Shown here: one piece after another, positions 18,151 through 26,645 of the stretch
Numbering within the stretch: position 1 is the stretch's first letter
How the letters are laid out: each line of letters opens with the position of its first letter
Origin: Hyphomicrobiales bacterium
Lineage (GTDB): Bacteria; Pseudomonadota; Alphaproteobacteria; Rhizobiales; CAJQND01
Direction: 5' to 3'
Assembly: GCA_028285595.1 (NCBI GenBank)
Contig: JANQOW010000050.1
Location: 1-55,773, forward strand
DNA: 55,773 bases
Translations under genes and position numbers: made by a program
The notes under the pieces: model-generated
Told to the model about the DNA's origin: nothing
Database searches by the model: none
Seen by the model: the letters and a program-made list of their open reading frames with translations, nothing else

Positions 18151-18822
18151 TCACACCAACGGGGATACGCGGGTCCAGGTATTGGCGATGTGCCGCTTCA
18201 GCACTTTCGATAGCCGCTTGCCATCGCGGGCTTTCAGGGCAGCAATCATTTCCTCGTGTTCTTCCACAGCGCCGCGCCAGTTTTCCGCAGAGCTGTGACC
18301 CACAAAGCGGATGCGCTTCATGCGCGATTGCAGCAAGTTGTGCATTTCAGCGAGCGCGCTATTGGCCGCAGCGGCGACGATTCTGGAGTGAATCTGCTGG
18401 TTGAGCTTGTAGTACTCCAACCGTTCGCCCGCGTTATAGTGCGCGATCATCAAATCATGAATGGCGCAGATTTCGGCGACATCTTCATCGCTTGCATTTG
18501 CACAGGCTTTGTGGCCGGCCAAGGCCTCAAGCTCTCCGATCACATCAAGCATGTCGTGCACTTCCTGCGCGGAGAAGGCGCGCACGATCGAGCTGCGCCC
18601 CGGGCGGAGCACCACGAGACCTTCGGCCGCGAGGGTGTGGACGGCCTCGCGCATCGGAGTGCGGGAAACGCCCAGATCAAGGCACAGCCGGGATTCGTTT
18701 ACCGGCTCCCCGGGGGGGAGATGACCCTCAATAATCATGTCGCGCACGCGTCCGGCAATGATCTCCTGCAAGGACTGCCGTTCAATGGGCGGGGCGATAT
18801 CTGCCTGTTGCGTTGTTCGCAT
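18151..18822 (-). CDS. GntR/FadR-type transcriptional regulator (FCD domain)
   Basis: The 223-residue regulator has an N-terminal winged helix (residues about 15-80, with NESRLCLDLGVSRTPMREAVHTL as the recognition region, split here only for citation) and an all-helical FCD ligand domain. FCD metal-type residues are visible: H in LNQQIHSRI, HEEM and RHIANT. Such proteins repress catabolic operons until a carboxylate ligand binds. It is divergent from the PdxA/TRAP operon with only 49 bases between starts, so it most likely controls that operon and itself. No ribosome site precedes the ATG; the operator boxes nearly abut it. Confidence 0.9.
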   Translation of the reverse strand: MRTTQQADIAPPIERQSLQEIIAGRVRDMIIEGHLPPGEPVNESRLCLDLGVSRTPMREAVHTLAAEGLVVLRPGRSSIVRAFSAQEVHDMLDVIGELEALAGHKACANASDEDVAEICAIHDLMIAHYNAGERLEYYKLNQQIHSRIVAAAANSALAEMHNLLQSRMKRIRFVGHSSAENWRGAVEEHEEMIAALKARDGKRLSKVLKRHIANTWTRVSPLV

Positions 18823-18826
18823 ATTT

Positions 18827-18840
18827 TATACAATATACAA
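18827..18840. promoter_or_regulatory. Candidate GntR operator: two TTGTATA boxes
   Basis: On the minus strand this reads TTGTATATTGTATA, two direct copies of a 7-base box, between the divergent gntR and pdxA-like starts. FCD-type GntR regulators often recognise A/T-rich sites of the TTGTATACAA kind. Position, composition and repetition all fit an operator; binding is inferred. Confidence 0.5.
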
Positions 18841-18871
18841 AAATGCGTATTCGACAATCCCGGAGTTCAGT

Positions 18872-19918
18872 ATGACCGCAGACAGCCGTCCCACACTTGC
18901 GCTCGCACTGGGCGATGCCGCCGGCATCGGGCCGGAGCTGGCAGCAAAGGCGCTCGCCGACGAAGAGGTGCAGCAGGCGGCGAGATTTGTGGTGATCGGT
19001 GACAGGCGCCTGCTGGAGCTCGGTGCGGAGCAGGCGGGCCTCAAGTTGGAGATCGAAGAAGACTGGTTTGTGGAGCGGAACAATCTTGACCCGGACACCG
19101 TCACTCTCGGGGAAGCCAGCGAGGCGACCGGCGCGGCAGCGTTGGACAATTTCGGTGCCGCCCTCACGCTGTGCCATCTCGGCGGCGCCGATGCCACATG
19201 CTTCACCCCGTTCAACAAGCACGCCATGCGGCTCGCCCGCCCGGGCTATGTGGATGAGATCGGTTTTATTCAGGCCGTGCTCAACACCGAAGCAGATGGG
19301 GCGGAATTCAACGTGCTGGATGAGTTGTGGAACGCACGTGTTACCAGCCATGTGCCTCTCAGCGAAGTGGCCGGCATGATCACGACAGACCGTGTGCTGG
19401 AGCGCATAAAGCTGACCGATGCCACCATGCAAGGGGCAGGGCAGGGGCGCCCCCGGATTGCCGTCGCCGCGCTCAATCCCCATGCCGGCGATGGCGGCAA
19501 TTTTGGTCCCGAAGACGATGAGATCATCGCGCCGGCGGTGCAGGCGGCGCAAAAGCACCAGATCAACGTGTCCGGTCCTTGGCCGTCAGACACGGTTTAT
19601 TTGAGAGCTCATAAGGGTGAATTTGACGTGGTTTTGTCCATGTACCACGACCAGGGCCAGATCGCGATGAAGCTGATCGGCTTTGACCGGGGTGTGACCT
19701 TAATCGGCGGCTATCCATTCTGGATCGCCACCCCCGCCCACGGAACCGCTTACGATATTGCAGGCCAGGGAACCGCCAATCCCCAGGCCACCAAGAATGC
19801 CCTGCTGCTGGCCGCAAAGTTGGCGCGGGCGTCCGGAGCGCCGCTGGCAGGGGAAGCTGCACGGCGCTCGGCCTTAGAAGCGATGCTGGACACACCGGCC
19901 GCTCAATACACCAATTAA
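18872..19918 (+). CDS. PdxA2-like NAD-dependent dehydrogenase
   Basis: The 348-residue protein belongs to the 4-hydroxythreonine-4-phosphate dehydrogenase (PdxA) family. The three metal histidines are clear: H160 (VTSHVPL), H204 (NPHAGDGG) and H259 (MYHDQGQ), followed by AHGTAYDIAGQGTANP. The GHTE segment, which contacts the phosphorylated substrate in biosynthetic PdxA, is replaced by GYVDE at 125-129, so the substrate differs. Relatives of this kind oxidise four-carbon sugar acids (PdxA2) or diol carboxylates (TphB). GGAG is 8 bases before the ATG at 18872; longer frames to 18737 run back into gntR. It is first gene of the TRAP operon, 15 bases before dctP. Confidence 0.85.
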   Translation: MTADSRPTLALALGDAAGIGPELAAKALADEEVQQAARFVVIGDRRLLELGAEQAGLKLEIEEDWFVERNNLDPDTVTLGEASEATGAAALDNFGAALTLCHLGGADATCFTPFNKHAMRLARPGYVDEIGFIQAVLNTEADGAEFNVLDELWNARVTSHVPLSEVAGMITTDRVLERIKLTDATMQGAGQGRPRIAVAALNPHAGDGGNFGPEDDEIIAPAVQAAQKHQINVSGPWPSDTVYLRAHKGEFDVVLSMYHDQGQIAMKLIGFDRGVTLIGGYPFWIATPAHGTAYDIAGQGTANPQATKNALLLAAKLARASGAPLAGEAARRSALEAMLDTPAAQYTN

Positions 19919-19933
19919 AAGAGGGAGGATAAG

Positions 19934-20926
19934 ATGAAGTTCACCAGATTAAGCCTGACCGCGGCGTTCACGGGCCTTGCAGCCCTGGCCTTGACCAGCA
20001 CGGCCCAGGCGGAAACCGAGATCATTTTTGGGATCTCAGCAACACCTGGATCGCTGCAACAGCAGACGGCCGCAGAGTTCACAAAGGTTGCCAATGAGAA
20101 ACTTGCCGGCAAGGCGAAAGTTAAGCTGTTCGATTCAAGTCAGTTGGGCAAAGACAAAGACCTGATGCAGAAGCTGAAGCTTGGCACGGTTCACATCGCG
20201 CTGCCCTCATCGATCATGGCCTCGATTTCTGACGAGTTTGCCGTGTTCGATATGCCGTTCCTGGTGGCCAACCGCGATCACGTGGCAAAGATTGAAGCTG
20301 AAATCTTCTGGCCGCAGATTGCGCCGACCGTTGAAGATGACGGCTACAAGGTGCTGGCGGTTTGGGAGAATGGTGTGCGCCACATCACCAACAACGTACG
20401 GCCCATCAAGACGCCTGCTGATCTGGAGGGCATCAAGATCCGCACACCTAAGTCAACGTGGCGGGTGAAGATGTTCCAGGCTTGGGGCGCCAACCCGACG
20501 CCGATGAGCTTTTCTGAGGTGTTCACCGGATTGCAAACCGGCGTCATTGACGGGCAGGAAAACCCTTACACCAACATCAATTCAGCCAAGCTGAATGAAG
20601 TGCAGAAGTATCTGTCGAAGACAGGCCATGTGTACTCCCCGGCCTATCCGACCATGGGCAAGGCCTTCTACGACGGGCTTGACCCGGCCATTCGCTCGGT
20701 GCTGGAAGATACCGCGCGCGAGCTTGAGGTCTGGGCCCGCAAGAAAGGCGGCGAAGCTGACGATACCCTGCGCAAAAAGCTGGTCGATGGTGGCATGCAA
20801 TACAACGAAGCCGACCGCGATGCTTTTGTGAAAGCCTCCAAGCCGATATACGACGCGTTTGCGGCTGAGGTGAAAGGTGGCCAGGAGATGATCGATAAGG
20901 CCATATCCTTGGCCAGCGGCTCCTAA
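19934..20926 (+). CDS. dctP: TRAP transporter periplasmic solute receptor, DctP type
   Basis: The 330-residue protein has a classic Sec signal peptide (cut after about residue 26, TAQA|ETE) and the DctP fold. The conserved arginine that clamps a ligand carboxylate is expected in GIKIRTPKS, and the FTGLQTGVIDGQENP segment is typical of the family. It delivers a carboxylate substrate to the QM membrane subunits. GGGAGGA is 6 bases before the ATG. It is followed by a hairpin that may keep its mRNA level above that of the membrane subunits. Confidence 0.92.
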   Translation: MKFTRLSLTAAFTGLAALALTSTAQAETEIIFGISATPGSLQQQTAAEFTKVANEKLAGKAKVKLFDSSQLGKDKDLMQKLKLGTVHIALPSSIMASISDEFAVFDMPFLVANRDHVAKIEAEIFWPQIAPTVEDDGYKVLAVWENGVRHITNNVRPIKTPADLEGIKIRTPKSTWRVKMFQAWGANPTPMSFSEVFTGLQTGVIDGQENPYTNINSAKLNEVQKYLSKTGHVYSPAYPTMGKAFYDGLDPAIRSVLEDTARELEVWARKKGGEADDTLRKKLVDGGMQYNEADRDAFVKASKPIYDAFAAEVKGGQEMIDKAISLASGS

Positions 20927-20938
20927 TTGAGGTGGCGT

Positions 20939-20961
20939 AGGGCGGGGGACAACCCCGCCCT
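20939..20961 (+). terminator. Intra-operon hairpin between dctP and dctQ
   Basis: AGGGCGGGG and CCCCGCCCT form a perfect nine-pair stem with a GACAA loop, 12 bases after the dctP stop and 13 before dctQ. There is no T-tract, so it is more likely an mRNA-stabilising or attenuating element than a full terminator. Such hairpins are common after solute-receptor genes. Confidence 0.65.
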
Positions 20962-20974
20962 CAGCTATTGACTG

Positions 20975-21517
20975 ATGCGCGCACTGGCCCGCCTTCTCCA
21001 GCGATTGCTTGAGGTCATTACCGTCGGCTTGCTCATCACGCTTGCCGGCGTGGTGATCTCCGCTGTTATTGCACGCAAAGGGTTCAATTCATCGTTCGTC
21101 TGGTACGATGAGGTGGCGTCTGTGCTGCTCGCCTGGATCACGTTCTATGGCGCCGCTTATGCCGCACTGCGGCGGCGTCACCTGGGCTTTGAGGGCCTGA
21201 TTATTGCCTGCCCGCCGGCGGTACGCATGACGTTGTTCGTCGTCAGCGAGGTGATTGTCTATACGGTGTTCGTTATATTCGCTTATGCCGGTTGGTTCAT
21301 CCTGCAGGTGCTTGGCTCTGAGACACTGGTCTCCTTGCGGTGGGTGCCGTTGTGGTTCACCCAGTCGGTGGTGCCCGTCGGCGCGGCGCTGTTTATCGTC
21401 GCCCAGCTCCTGTCAACACCGGACACCGTCCGCCGGCTCATGGCCGGCCGCAGCGCTGAAGATGAAGAGATTGCCCAAGAGATCGCAAAGGCGGAAGCTG
21501 CCAAGGAGCGCCGCTGA
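20975..21517 (+). CDS. dctQ: TRAP transporter small membrane subunit, DctQ type
   Basis: The 180-residue protein has four predicted membrane helices (about 15-35, 48-67, 88-110, 128-150) and the DctQ-family aromatic stretch FNSSFVWYDEVASVLLAWI. It pairs with DctM to form the sodium-driven permease. Its TGA overlaps the dctM ATG by one base (TGATG), so translation is coupled. The ribosome site before its ATG is weak, in line with the hairpin just upstream. Confidence 0.88.
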   Translation: MRALARLLQRLLEVITVGLLITLAGVVISAVIARKGFNSSFVWYDEVASVLLAWITFYGAAYAALRRRHLGFEGLIIACPPAVRMTLFVVSEVIVYTVFVIFAYAGWFILQVLGSETLVSLRWVPLWFTQSVVPVGAALFIVAQLLSTPDTVRRLMAGRSAEDEEIAQEIAKAEAAKERR

Positions 21518-22800
21518 TGGAAGCCCTCTTGCTCGTTCTTCTGCTTGCCGTCCTCATTTCGATCAATGTTCCGATTGCCGTTTCCATAGGTGCGGTCGCG
21601 CTGTTCGGGATCTGGATTGATAAGGGCGTTTTTGGCTTTTACGACGCTGCGCTGAAGGTGTTCGATGCCGCCACCAACTTTCCATTGATCGCCATCCCTC
21701 TGTTCATCCTGGCCGGGGCCCTCATGAACACCGGCGGCATCTCCCGGCGCCTTATTGATTTCACCTCAGCGCTGATTGGCTTCATCCGTGGCGGTTTGGC
21801 CATGGTCAATGTGGGGGTATCTTTGTTCTTTGCGGAGATTTCCGGTTCTGCTGTTGCGGACGTTGCAGCTATCGGCTCGGTGATCATTCCGGAGATGAAG
21901 CGCAAGAAATATCGCCCCACGTTTGCAGCCGCCGTCACATCGTCCAGCGCCTCTCTGGCCATCATCATTCCCCCGTCGATCCCGATGATTGTTTATGGCG
22001 CGCTGTCGGACACATCGATCGTGCAGTTGTTTGTGGCCGGTGTGGTGCCTGGGCTGCTGGGCGGGTTTTTGATGTTGTGTTTGTGCTACTGGTTTGCGGT
22101 GCGCTATGACCTGCCGCGCGAGGAGGCGTTTTCTCTGCCGCGCCTGGGCAAAGCCTTTCTTGATGCGGCCCCGGCGCTGCTGTTGCCGGTGATCATTCTG
22201 GGCGGCATCTTCGGCGGGATCGTTACCGCAACGGAAGGGGCGGGGCTGGCGGTGGTTGCGGCGCTCGTGATTGGCGGTTTCTGGTACCGCGAAATCAAGC
22301 TGCGTGAGTTTTATGAAGCCCTGCTGGAAGGCGTTACGCAAACCGCCGCGGTGATGCTACTTGTGGCAACTTCAGGCGTACTTGGGCTCTATCTCACAGA
22401 GATCGAACTCCCCCAGCGCTTTGCGCAATGGATCATCAGTGTGTCCGACAACCGGATCGTTGTGCTGATGATGCTGAACGTCATGCTCCTTATCCTCGGC
22501 ATGGTGCTTCATGGCGCGGCAGCCATCATTCTGATCGTGCCCATCGTGCTTCCTTTGGTCCGTGAACTGCAGATCGATCCGGTGCAGTTCGGCATCATTC
22601 TGACGCTGAACATCGCGATCGGTCAGCAAACACCGCCGGTGGCCAGCGTATTGGCCACCGCCTGTTCCATATCGCGAACGGATATCTGGGCCACCACACG
22701 GACGAACATCCCGTTCATCATTCTGCTGTTCGGATTGCTTCTGGTGGTGACCTATATACCCATTGTCCCTATGGGCCTGGTGGAGTTGATCTACCGCTGA
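21517..22800 (+). CDS. dctM: TRAP transporter large permease, DctM type
   Basis: The 427-residue polytopic protein carries the DctM family layout of about 12 helices in two inverted repeats, with signature stretches AGALMNTGGISRRLIDF, SGSAVADVAAIGSVIIPEM and TPPVASVLATACSI. It moves the substrate delivered by DctP together with sodium ions. It is last in the four-gene operon (pdxA-like, dctP, dctQ, dctM) and converges on chrA 15 bases later. The operon content implies uptake followed by immediate oxidation of an organic acid. Confidence 0.92.
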   Translation: MEALLLVLLLAVLISINVPIAVSIGAVALFGIWIDKGVFGFYDAALKVFDAATNFPLIAIPLFILAGALMNTGGISRRLIDFTSALIGFIRGGLAMVNVGVSLFFAEISGSAVADVAAIGSVIIPEMKRKKYRPTFAAAVTSSSASLAIIIPPSIPMIVYGALSDTSIVQLFVAGVVPGLLGGFLMLCLCYWFAVRYDLPREEAFSLPRLGKAFLDAAPALLLPVIILGGIFGGIVTATEGAGLAVVAALVIGGFWYREIKLREFYEALLEGVTQTAAVMLLVATSGVLGLYLTEIELPQRFAQWIISVSDNRIVVLMMLNVMLLILGMVLHGAAAIILIVPIVLPLVRELQIDPVQFGIILTLNIAIGQQTPPVASVLATACSISRTDIWATTRTNIPFIILLFGLLLVVTYIPIVPMGLVELIYR

Positions 22801-22815
22801 TGCGGGCGGGCGATA

Positions 22816-24126
22816 TCACCCCACCGCAAACACCAGGGCGGCCCCGCCGGCAGAGGCCACGGCGAGCACTCTCATCAGGTCCCAATGAAGGCGGAACAAC
22901 AACACCGCACACACCGCGCTGAGCAGCACCGCGCGCCAGTCCAGGCTCGCAAGTTCCGGTGTCCAGAGCACCAATGGTCCTGACTTTTTTGCTTCAACGG
23001 CGGTGAAGAACACATGAAGCGCAAACCAGATCGTCAGGTTCAGGATAACGCCCACCACCGCGGCGCTGATTGCCGAAAGAGCAGCCTTAAGCCGCGGCTG
23101 GGCACCGATCCAGTCGATAAACGGCGCGCCGGCAAAGATCCACAAAAAGCAAGGAGCAAACGTGGCCCAGAGCGCCACCAATGCACCGACGAGGCCCAGA
23201 GCGAAGCCACCCTCGCGGAACGCGGCCAGGAAACCCACGAACTCGGTCACCAAAATGAGCGGTCCGGGCGTGGTTTCCGCCAGGCCTAAGCCGTCCATCA
23301 TCTCGCCGGCACTCAGCCAGCCAAACTGATTGACCACATCTTGCGCCATATATGCCAGCACCGCATAGGCGCCGCCGAAGGTGACCACGGCGAGCTTTGA
23401 GAAGAAGAATCCAATATCGGCCAGCACCGGACTGGGAGAGAGCAACCCCACAAGCGCAAGGGGCAGCACCCAAATGGAAAGCCACACAGCGATTGTGGTC
23501 AAGGTGCCACCTAAGGATCCCCCGGATCTCACTTCGGCATTGGATCCGCTATCGTCGGATGAGCGCGCAAAGATGAAGCCATAGGCTGCCGCCGCCGCGA
23601 TGATCAACGGGAAGGGCAGGGCCAGAAAGAAGATACCGATGAAAGCGAGGGCGGCAATGATCCAGTGGGCGACCCCGCTAAGGGCCTTCTTTGCGACCCG
23701 CAGAAGCGCTTCCACAACGATCAACACGACGGTGGCCTTGACGCCCAAGAAGAGTGCGCTCACCAGCGGCACGTCGCCGAGGTAGGCATAAACGGTGCCC
23801 AGTGCCAGGATCACCGCTGCACCCGGCAAAACAAACAGGAGGCCGGCGATCAATCCGCCTATGGTGCCGTGCAGGCGCCAGCCAGAATAGGTGGCGAGCT
23901 GCATGGCCTCAGGACCGGGCAGGAACATGCAGAAACTCAAAGCGTTGAGAAACTGCTGTTCAGTGAGCCAACCGCGCTCATCCACGATCTCGCGGTGCAT
24001 CAGCGCGATCTGGGCGGCGGGGCCTCCGAAAGAAAGAACGCCAATTCGGGCCCAAACTCGGGTGGCCTCAGCCAAGGTCGGCGCGTGTGGCTGCGCTGTG
24101 TCCGTGTCGGTTGCGGCACTCTCCAT
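22816..24126 (-). CDS. chrA: Chromate transporter, long-chain ChrA
   Basis: A 436-residue membrane protein with two homologous CHR domains, as in the long-chain ChrA efflux proteins of Proteobacteria. The first domain begins FSFGGPAAQIALMHREIVDERGW-like sequence (residues about 30-52) and has FLPGPEAMQLATYSGW. The second has VTFGGAYAVLAYM and the matching TTPGPLILVTEFVGF. It exports chromate and confers Cr(VI) tolerance. The start at 24126 has AGGAG about 9 bases upstream and follows the chrB-like stop by 4 bases; longer frames overlap that gene. Confidence 0.92.
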   Translation of the reverse strand: MESAATDTDTAQPHAPTLAEATRVWARIGVLSFGGPAAQIALMHREIVDERGWLTEQQFLNALSFCMFLPGPEAMQLATYSGWRLHGTIGGLIAGLLFVLPGAAVILALGTVYAYLGDVPLVSALFLGVKATVVLIVVEALLRVAKKALSGVAHWIIAALAFIGIFFLALPFPLIIAAAAAYGFIFARSSDDSGSNAEVRSGGSLGGTLTTIAVWLSIWVLPLALVGLLSPSPVLADIGFFFSKLAVVTFGGAYAVLAYMAQDVVNQFGWLSAGEMMDGLGLAETTPGPLILVTEFVGFLAAFREGGFALGLVGALVALWATFAPCFLWIFAGAPFIDWIGAQPRLKAALSAISAAVVGVILNLTIWFALHVFFTAVEAKKSGPLVLWTPELASLDWRAVLLSAVCAVLLFRLHWDLMRVLAVASAGGAALVFAVG

Positions 24127-24130
24127 TGCC

Positions 24131-24949
24131 TCAGCTCCTGGGCTTGGCCGTGGGCCAGTCATGCTGTTCATCCGTGGCATCGCGTGCCCACCGGTAGAAC
24201 GCATCGTAGAGCATCATGCCAGCGTTCAACTGTGCAATATCATCGCGATACATTCGTGACAGGCCCAAGGACGCGGCCAACAGGCCAGCCGCTTCCGGAG
24301 CCAGGTCGTGGCGGTTGGTGTCCGCGCCGCGCACAATCGTGGCCAGTCGCTCAAGCGGCTCTGTGCGCAGGCAGAATTCGTCCACCATTGTGTCGAACGT
24401 GCAGCGCTCATCCCTGTGGCTCCAATAGACATTCTCCACATCAAAAGGCGTGGCGTTGAAGTGCTGCGCCACGCCGTCAATCTCCGATGGCGAGACGAAC
24501 AGGAACTGGGCGTTCGGATCCACGAAGCGGCGGATCAGCCAAGGGCAGGCTATGCGGTCGATTTTGGGGCGATGGCGGGTGACCCAAACCGACCGGCCTT
24601 CAGCATTGCGTGCCGGGATCTTGTCTGACGGGACCAAGGGGAGGCCCGCATCGCGCCAGGCAAAGTTGCCGCCCTCCAGGTTCTCTGCTGCGATGCCGTG
24701 ATCACGCAAAATGGCCGCGGCCCCCTGGCTCAACTTCTTGCCCTTCTGGCAAATGACAACCACCCGGCGGTTCTTAAGCTCAGGCACCAAGGCGGGAAGA
24801 TCGTTGAACGGATGGCGCCGCGCGCCCGGAATGAAGCGCGGGTCGGCGGCAAATTCTTCATCAATACAAATATCGATCAGAACCGGGGCGTCAGGGGTTC
24901 CGACGAGACGGGATAATTGGGAAACAGTGATTTCAGTAGGGGACGGCAT
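24131..24949 (-). CDS. Rhodanese-ChrB fusion, chromate resistance protein
   Basis: The 272-residue protein is a fusion. Residues 1-110 form a rhodanese domain with the active cysteine in VVVICQKGKKLS. Residues about 120-272 are the ChrB C-terminal domain (VTRHRPKIDRIACPWLIRRFVD, then FDVENVYWSHRDERCTF). ChrB proteins regulate or assist ChrA-based chromate resistance. The rhodanese part may transfer sulfur or sense thiol chemistry. GGAGGAAGGA precedes the ATG at 24949. It forms a tight operon with chrA (4 bases). The classical N-terminal ChrB DNA-binding part is absent, so a regulatory role is doubtful. Confidence 0.87.
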   Translation of the reverse strand: MPSPTEITVSQLSRLVGTPDAPVLIDICIDEEFAADPRFIPGARRHPFNDLPALVPELKNRRVVVICQKGKKLSQGAAAILRDHGIAAENLEGGNFAWRDAGLPLVPSDKIPARNAEGRSVWVTRHRPKIDRIACPWLIRRFVDPNAQFLFVSPSEIDGVAQHFNATPFDVENVYWSHRDERCTFDTMVDEFCLRTEPLERLATIVRGADTNRHDLAPEAAGLLAASLGLSRMYRDDIAQLNAGMMLYDAFYRWARDATDEQHDWPTAKPRS

Positions 24950-25121
24950 GGTGCATCCTTCCTCCATTGTTCGAGGGGTTTCAAGGATGCGAATCTCTGG
25001 CTGTCGCCTCACGGGGCGCTCGCAAGCCCCATAGATCCTTTATGGTGGGGAACCGTGAGAACGTCAAGAAGCGGCGAAACCGGCAGGGCACAACCATTTG
25101 AGCTGACGCGGGAAAACGGGG

Positions 25122-25430
25122 TTACTCGCCCGTCCGAACCGTATAGTGCCGAGGGATCCCGGCAGACGATTGTGCCCAGGCCGAAGCCTTAGCGCGGGCC
25201 TGGTGGGCATCGAACGCTGCTTGATTCTCAAAGATTTCAGAGACCAGAAGCCGCCGTTCCACATCCGGGCAGGGGGCCACTTCAAACTTGATGCAGCCGG
25301 GTTCAGCGTGGGTCAATGCGATGTGCTCGGTGAGGGCTTCGCGAACCGATGTCCAGCGCTCTTCCGGCACGTCCAGGTAGCCGTCCAAATAGACACGGGC
25401 GCCAAGAGAGGTTGGGGTTTCATCAGTCAT
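25122..25430 (-). CDS. Antibiotic-biosynthesis-monooxygenase (ABM) domain protein
   Basis: The 102-residue protein fits the YgiN-like dimeric alpha-beta barrel family: GYLDVPEERWTSVREALTEHI, PGCIKFEV and VSEIFENQAAFDAHQ. Members are small cofactor-free quinol monooxygenases or haem-degrading relatives. The ATG at 25430 is chosen because the domain begins there and GAGAG lies upstream; a longer frame to 25556 overlaps the acyltransferase gene. The 172 bases after it (24950-25121) hold no gene. Confidence 0.75.
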   Translation of the reverse strand: MTDETPTSLGARVYLDGYLDVPEERWTSVREALTEHIALTHAEPGCIKFEVAPCPDVERRLLVSEIFENQAAFDAHQARAKASAWAQSSAGIPRHYTVRTGE

Positions 25431-25500
25431 GGCATCTCTCATGCGGATTGCGGATCGCGCGCCAATTAGCGCGCTGAAGCGGCTTTGTGCAAGAGATGGC

Positions 25501-26394
25501 CTATCCGGCAGCGGGAGCCCGGGTGAAAGCGGCACGGAGCCCGCCGCCTGGCTCATAGGTTTCTGTGACCGCGTCCTGTGAGCCCAGCATCAGCACGTGA
25601 TGGAACAGTTCGTCGATGAGGGCCCGGCGGTTGTCTGGGTTCTTGAACTCTTCAAACGGAATGATCTCGCCCACATGGGCTTCCACCGTTGAACCGGCAA
25701 AGCGCCGGAACTCGCTGACCAGCAAAGACGTGCGCAGCACCTGGCTGAAGAGGCTGGCGATGTGGAACAGAATTGAGTTCTGGCCGCTAAAGTAAACCGG
25801 GAGCACGGAGGCTTGTGACGATTGGATCAACCGCGAGACAAACGGGCTCCAAGACCATTCCAGGGCGCGGCCAAACGGTTGAGGGGCGGTGGCCACAGCG
25901 CCTCCGGGGAAGACAACGATCGTGGTGCCGGATTTCAGCAGTTCTATCGCCTGCTGGCGCGTCTCCAGATTGCGCCGGCTGGGCCTGGCCTCGCCAGCGG
26001 GGCCAAACTCGATAGGCAAGGCGTAGGGCCTGATTTCAGGAATCTTCAAAAGATCGCTGTGGATAAGAACCTTGTAAGGCCGGTTTAGCTGTTCGGCCAA
26101 TGCGAGCATGGCGATGCCGTCACCGATGCCAAAGGGATGGTTCGCCACCATCACCAGCGGCGCTTTGGGGTCCACAAGCTGGGGCCATTGGCGGGTGGTC
26201 AGCTCTAGGCGCACATCGATCAGCTTTAGAAGGTCGCCCATAATGGTTGGAGAGGCCGGGACAATCTCCTCCTGCCAAACCCTGTAGAGCCTCGCAAAAC
26301 GCCGCCGGCCGGAGAGTTCTTCGATAAAGTTGATCACTTGGCGCCGCAGCCACGGGTCGCTGGGTGATGCGTAACTGAGTTCCTTAAGGGCCAC
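25501..26394 (-). CDS. PlsC/OlsA-like 1-acyl-glycerol-type acyltransferase
   Basis: The 297-residue protein is a lysophospholipid acyltransferase-family member. The catalytic block is ANHPFGIGDG, with His and Asp as the charge-relay pair, the PEIRPYALPIEFG and VVFPGGAVATAP blocks follow, and there is a hydrophobic segment near residue 77. Such enzymes transfer a fatty acyl group to a lysolipid or lyso-ornithine lipid at the inner membrane face. The gene is divergent from hxlR with 251 bases between. The acyl acceptor is not predictable. Confidence 0.8.
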   Translation of the reverse strand: MALKELSYASPSDPWLRRQVINFIEELSGRRRFARLYRVWQEEIVPASPTIMGDLLKLIDVRLELTTRQWPQLVDPKAPLVMVANHPFGIGDGIAMLALAEQLNRPYKVLIHSDLLKIPEIRPYALPIEFGPAGEARPSRRNLETRQQAIELLKSGTTIVVFPGGAVATAPQPFGRALEWSWSPFVSRLIQSSQASVLPVYFSGQNSILFHIASLFSQVLRTSLLVSEFRRFAGSTVEAHVGEIIPFEEFKNPDNRRALIDELFHHVLMLGSQDAVTETYEPGGGLRAAFTRAPAAG

Positions 26395-26500
26395 TGTGCT
26401 CTCCTCGTCTTTTGGGACGGGTTAAGCGAGGAGTAAGACAGCCAAACAAATCTCAGGTGACGGTTTTGCAACAGAACCGCGTCAGGCAAGGGCGCAACTG

Positions 26501-26626
26501 GTCACTTGCAATTGACAAGCCAATGACCCGTCCGGTTCTGCTCCAGACCCTGCTTCCGGACATGATCTTCCGGCGCATTCACTCAAGATTAAGCCTTCAA
26601 AGCCACACTTGCGGCTTGCAAGTGAC
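26501..26626. promoter_or_regulatory. Candidate HxlR-type operator with distant inverted copy
   Basis: GTCACTTGCAA at 26501-26511 and TTGCAAGTGAC at 26616-26626 are perfect 11-base inverted copies. The distal one is also part of a local palindrome CACTTGC-ggctt-GCAAGTG at 26606-26624, about 20 bases before the hxlR ATG. HxlR proteins bind such palindromes as dimers; autoregulation and possibly looping are inferred. The rest of the 26395-26645 gap shows no gene. Confidence 0.55.
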
Positions 26627-26645
26627 TATTTGATGGGAGCATTTG

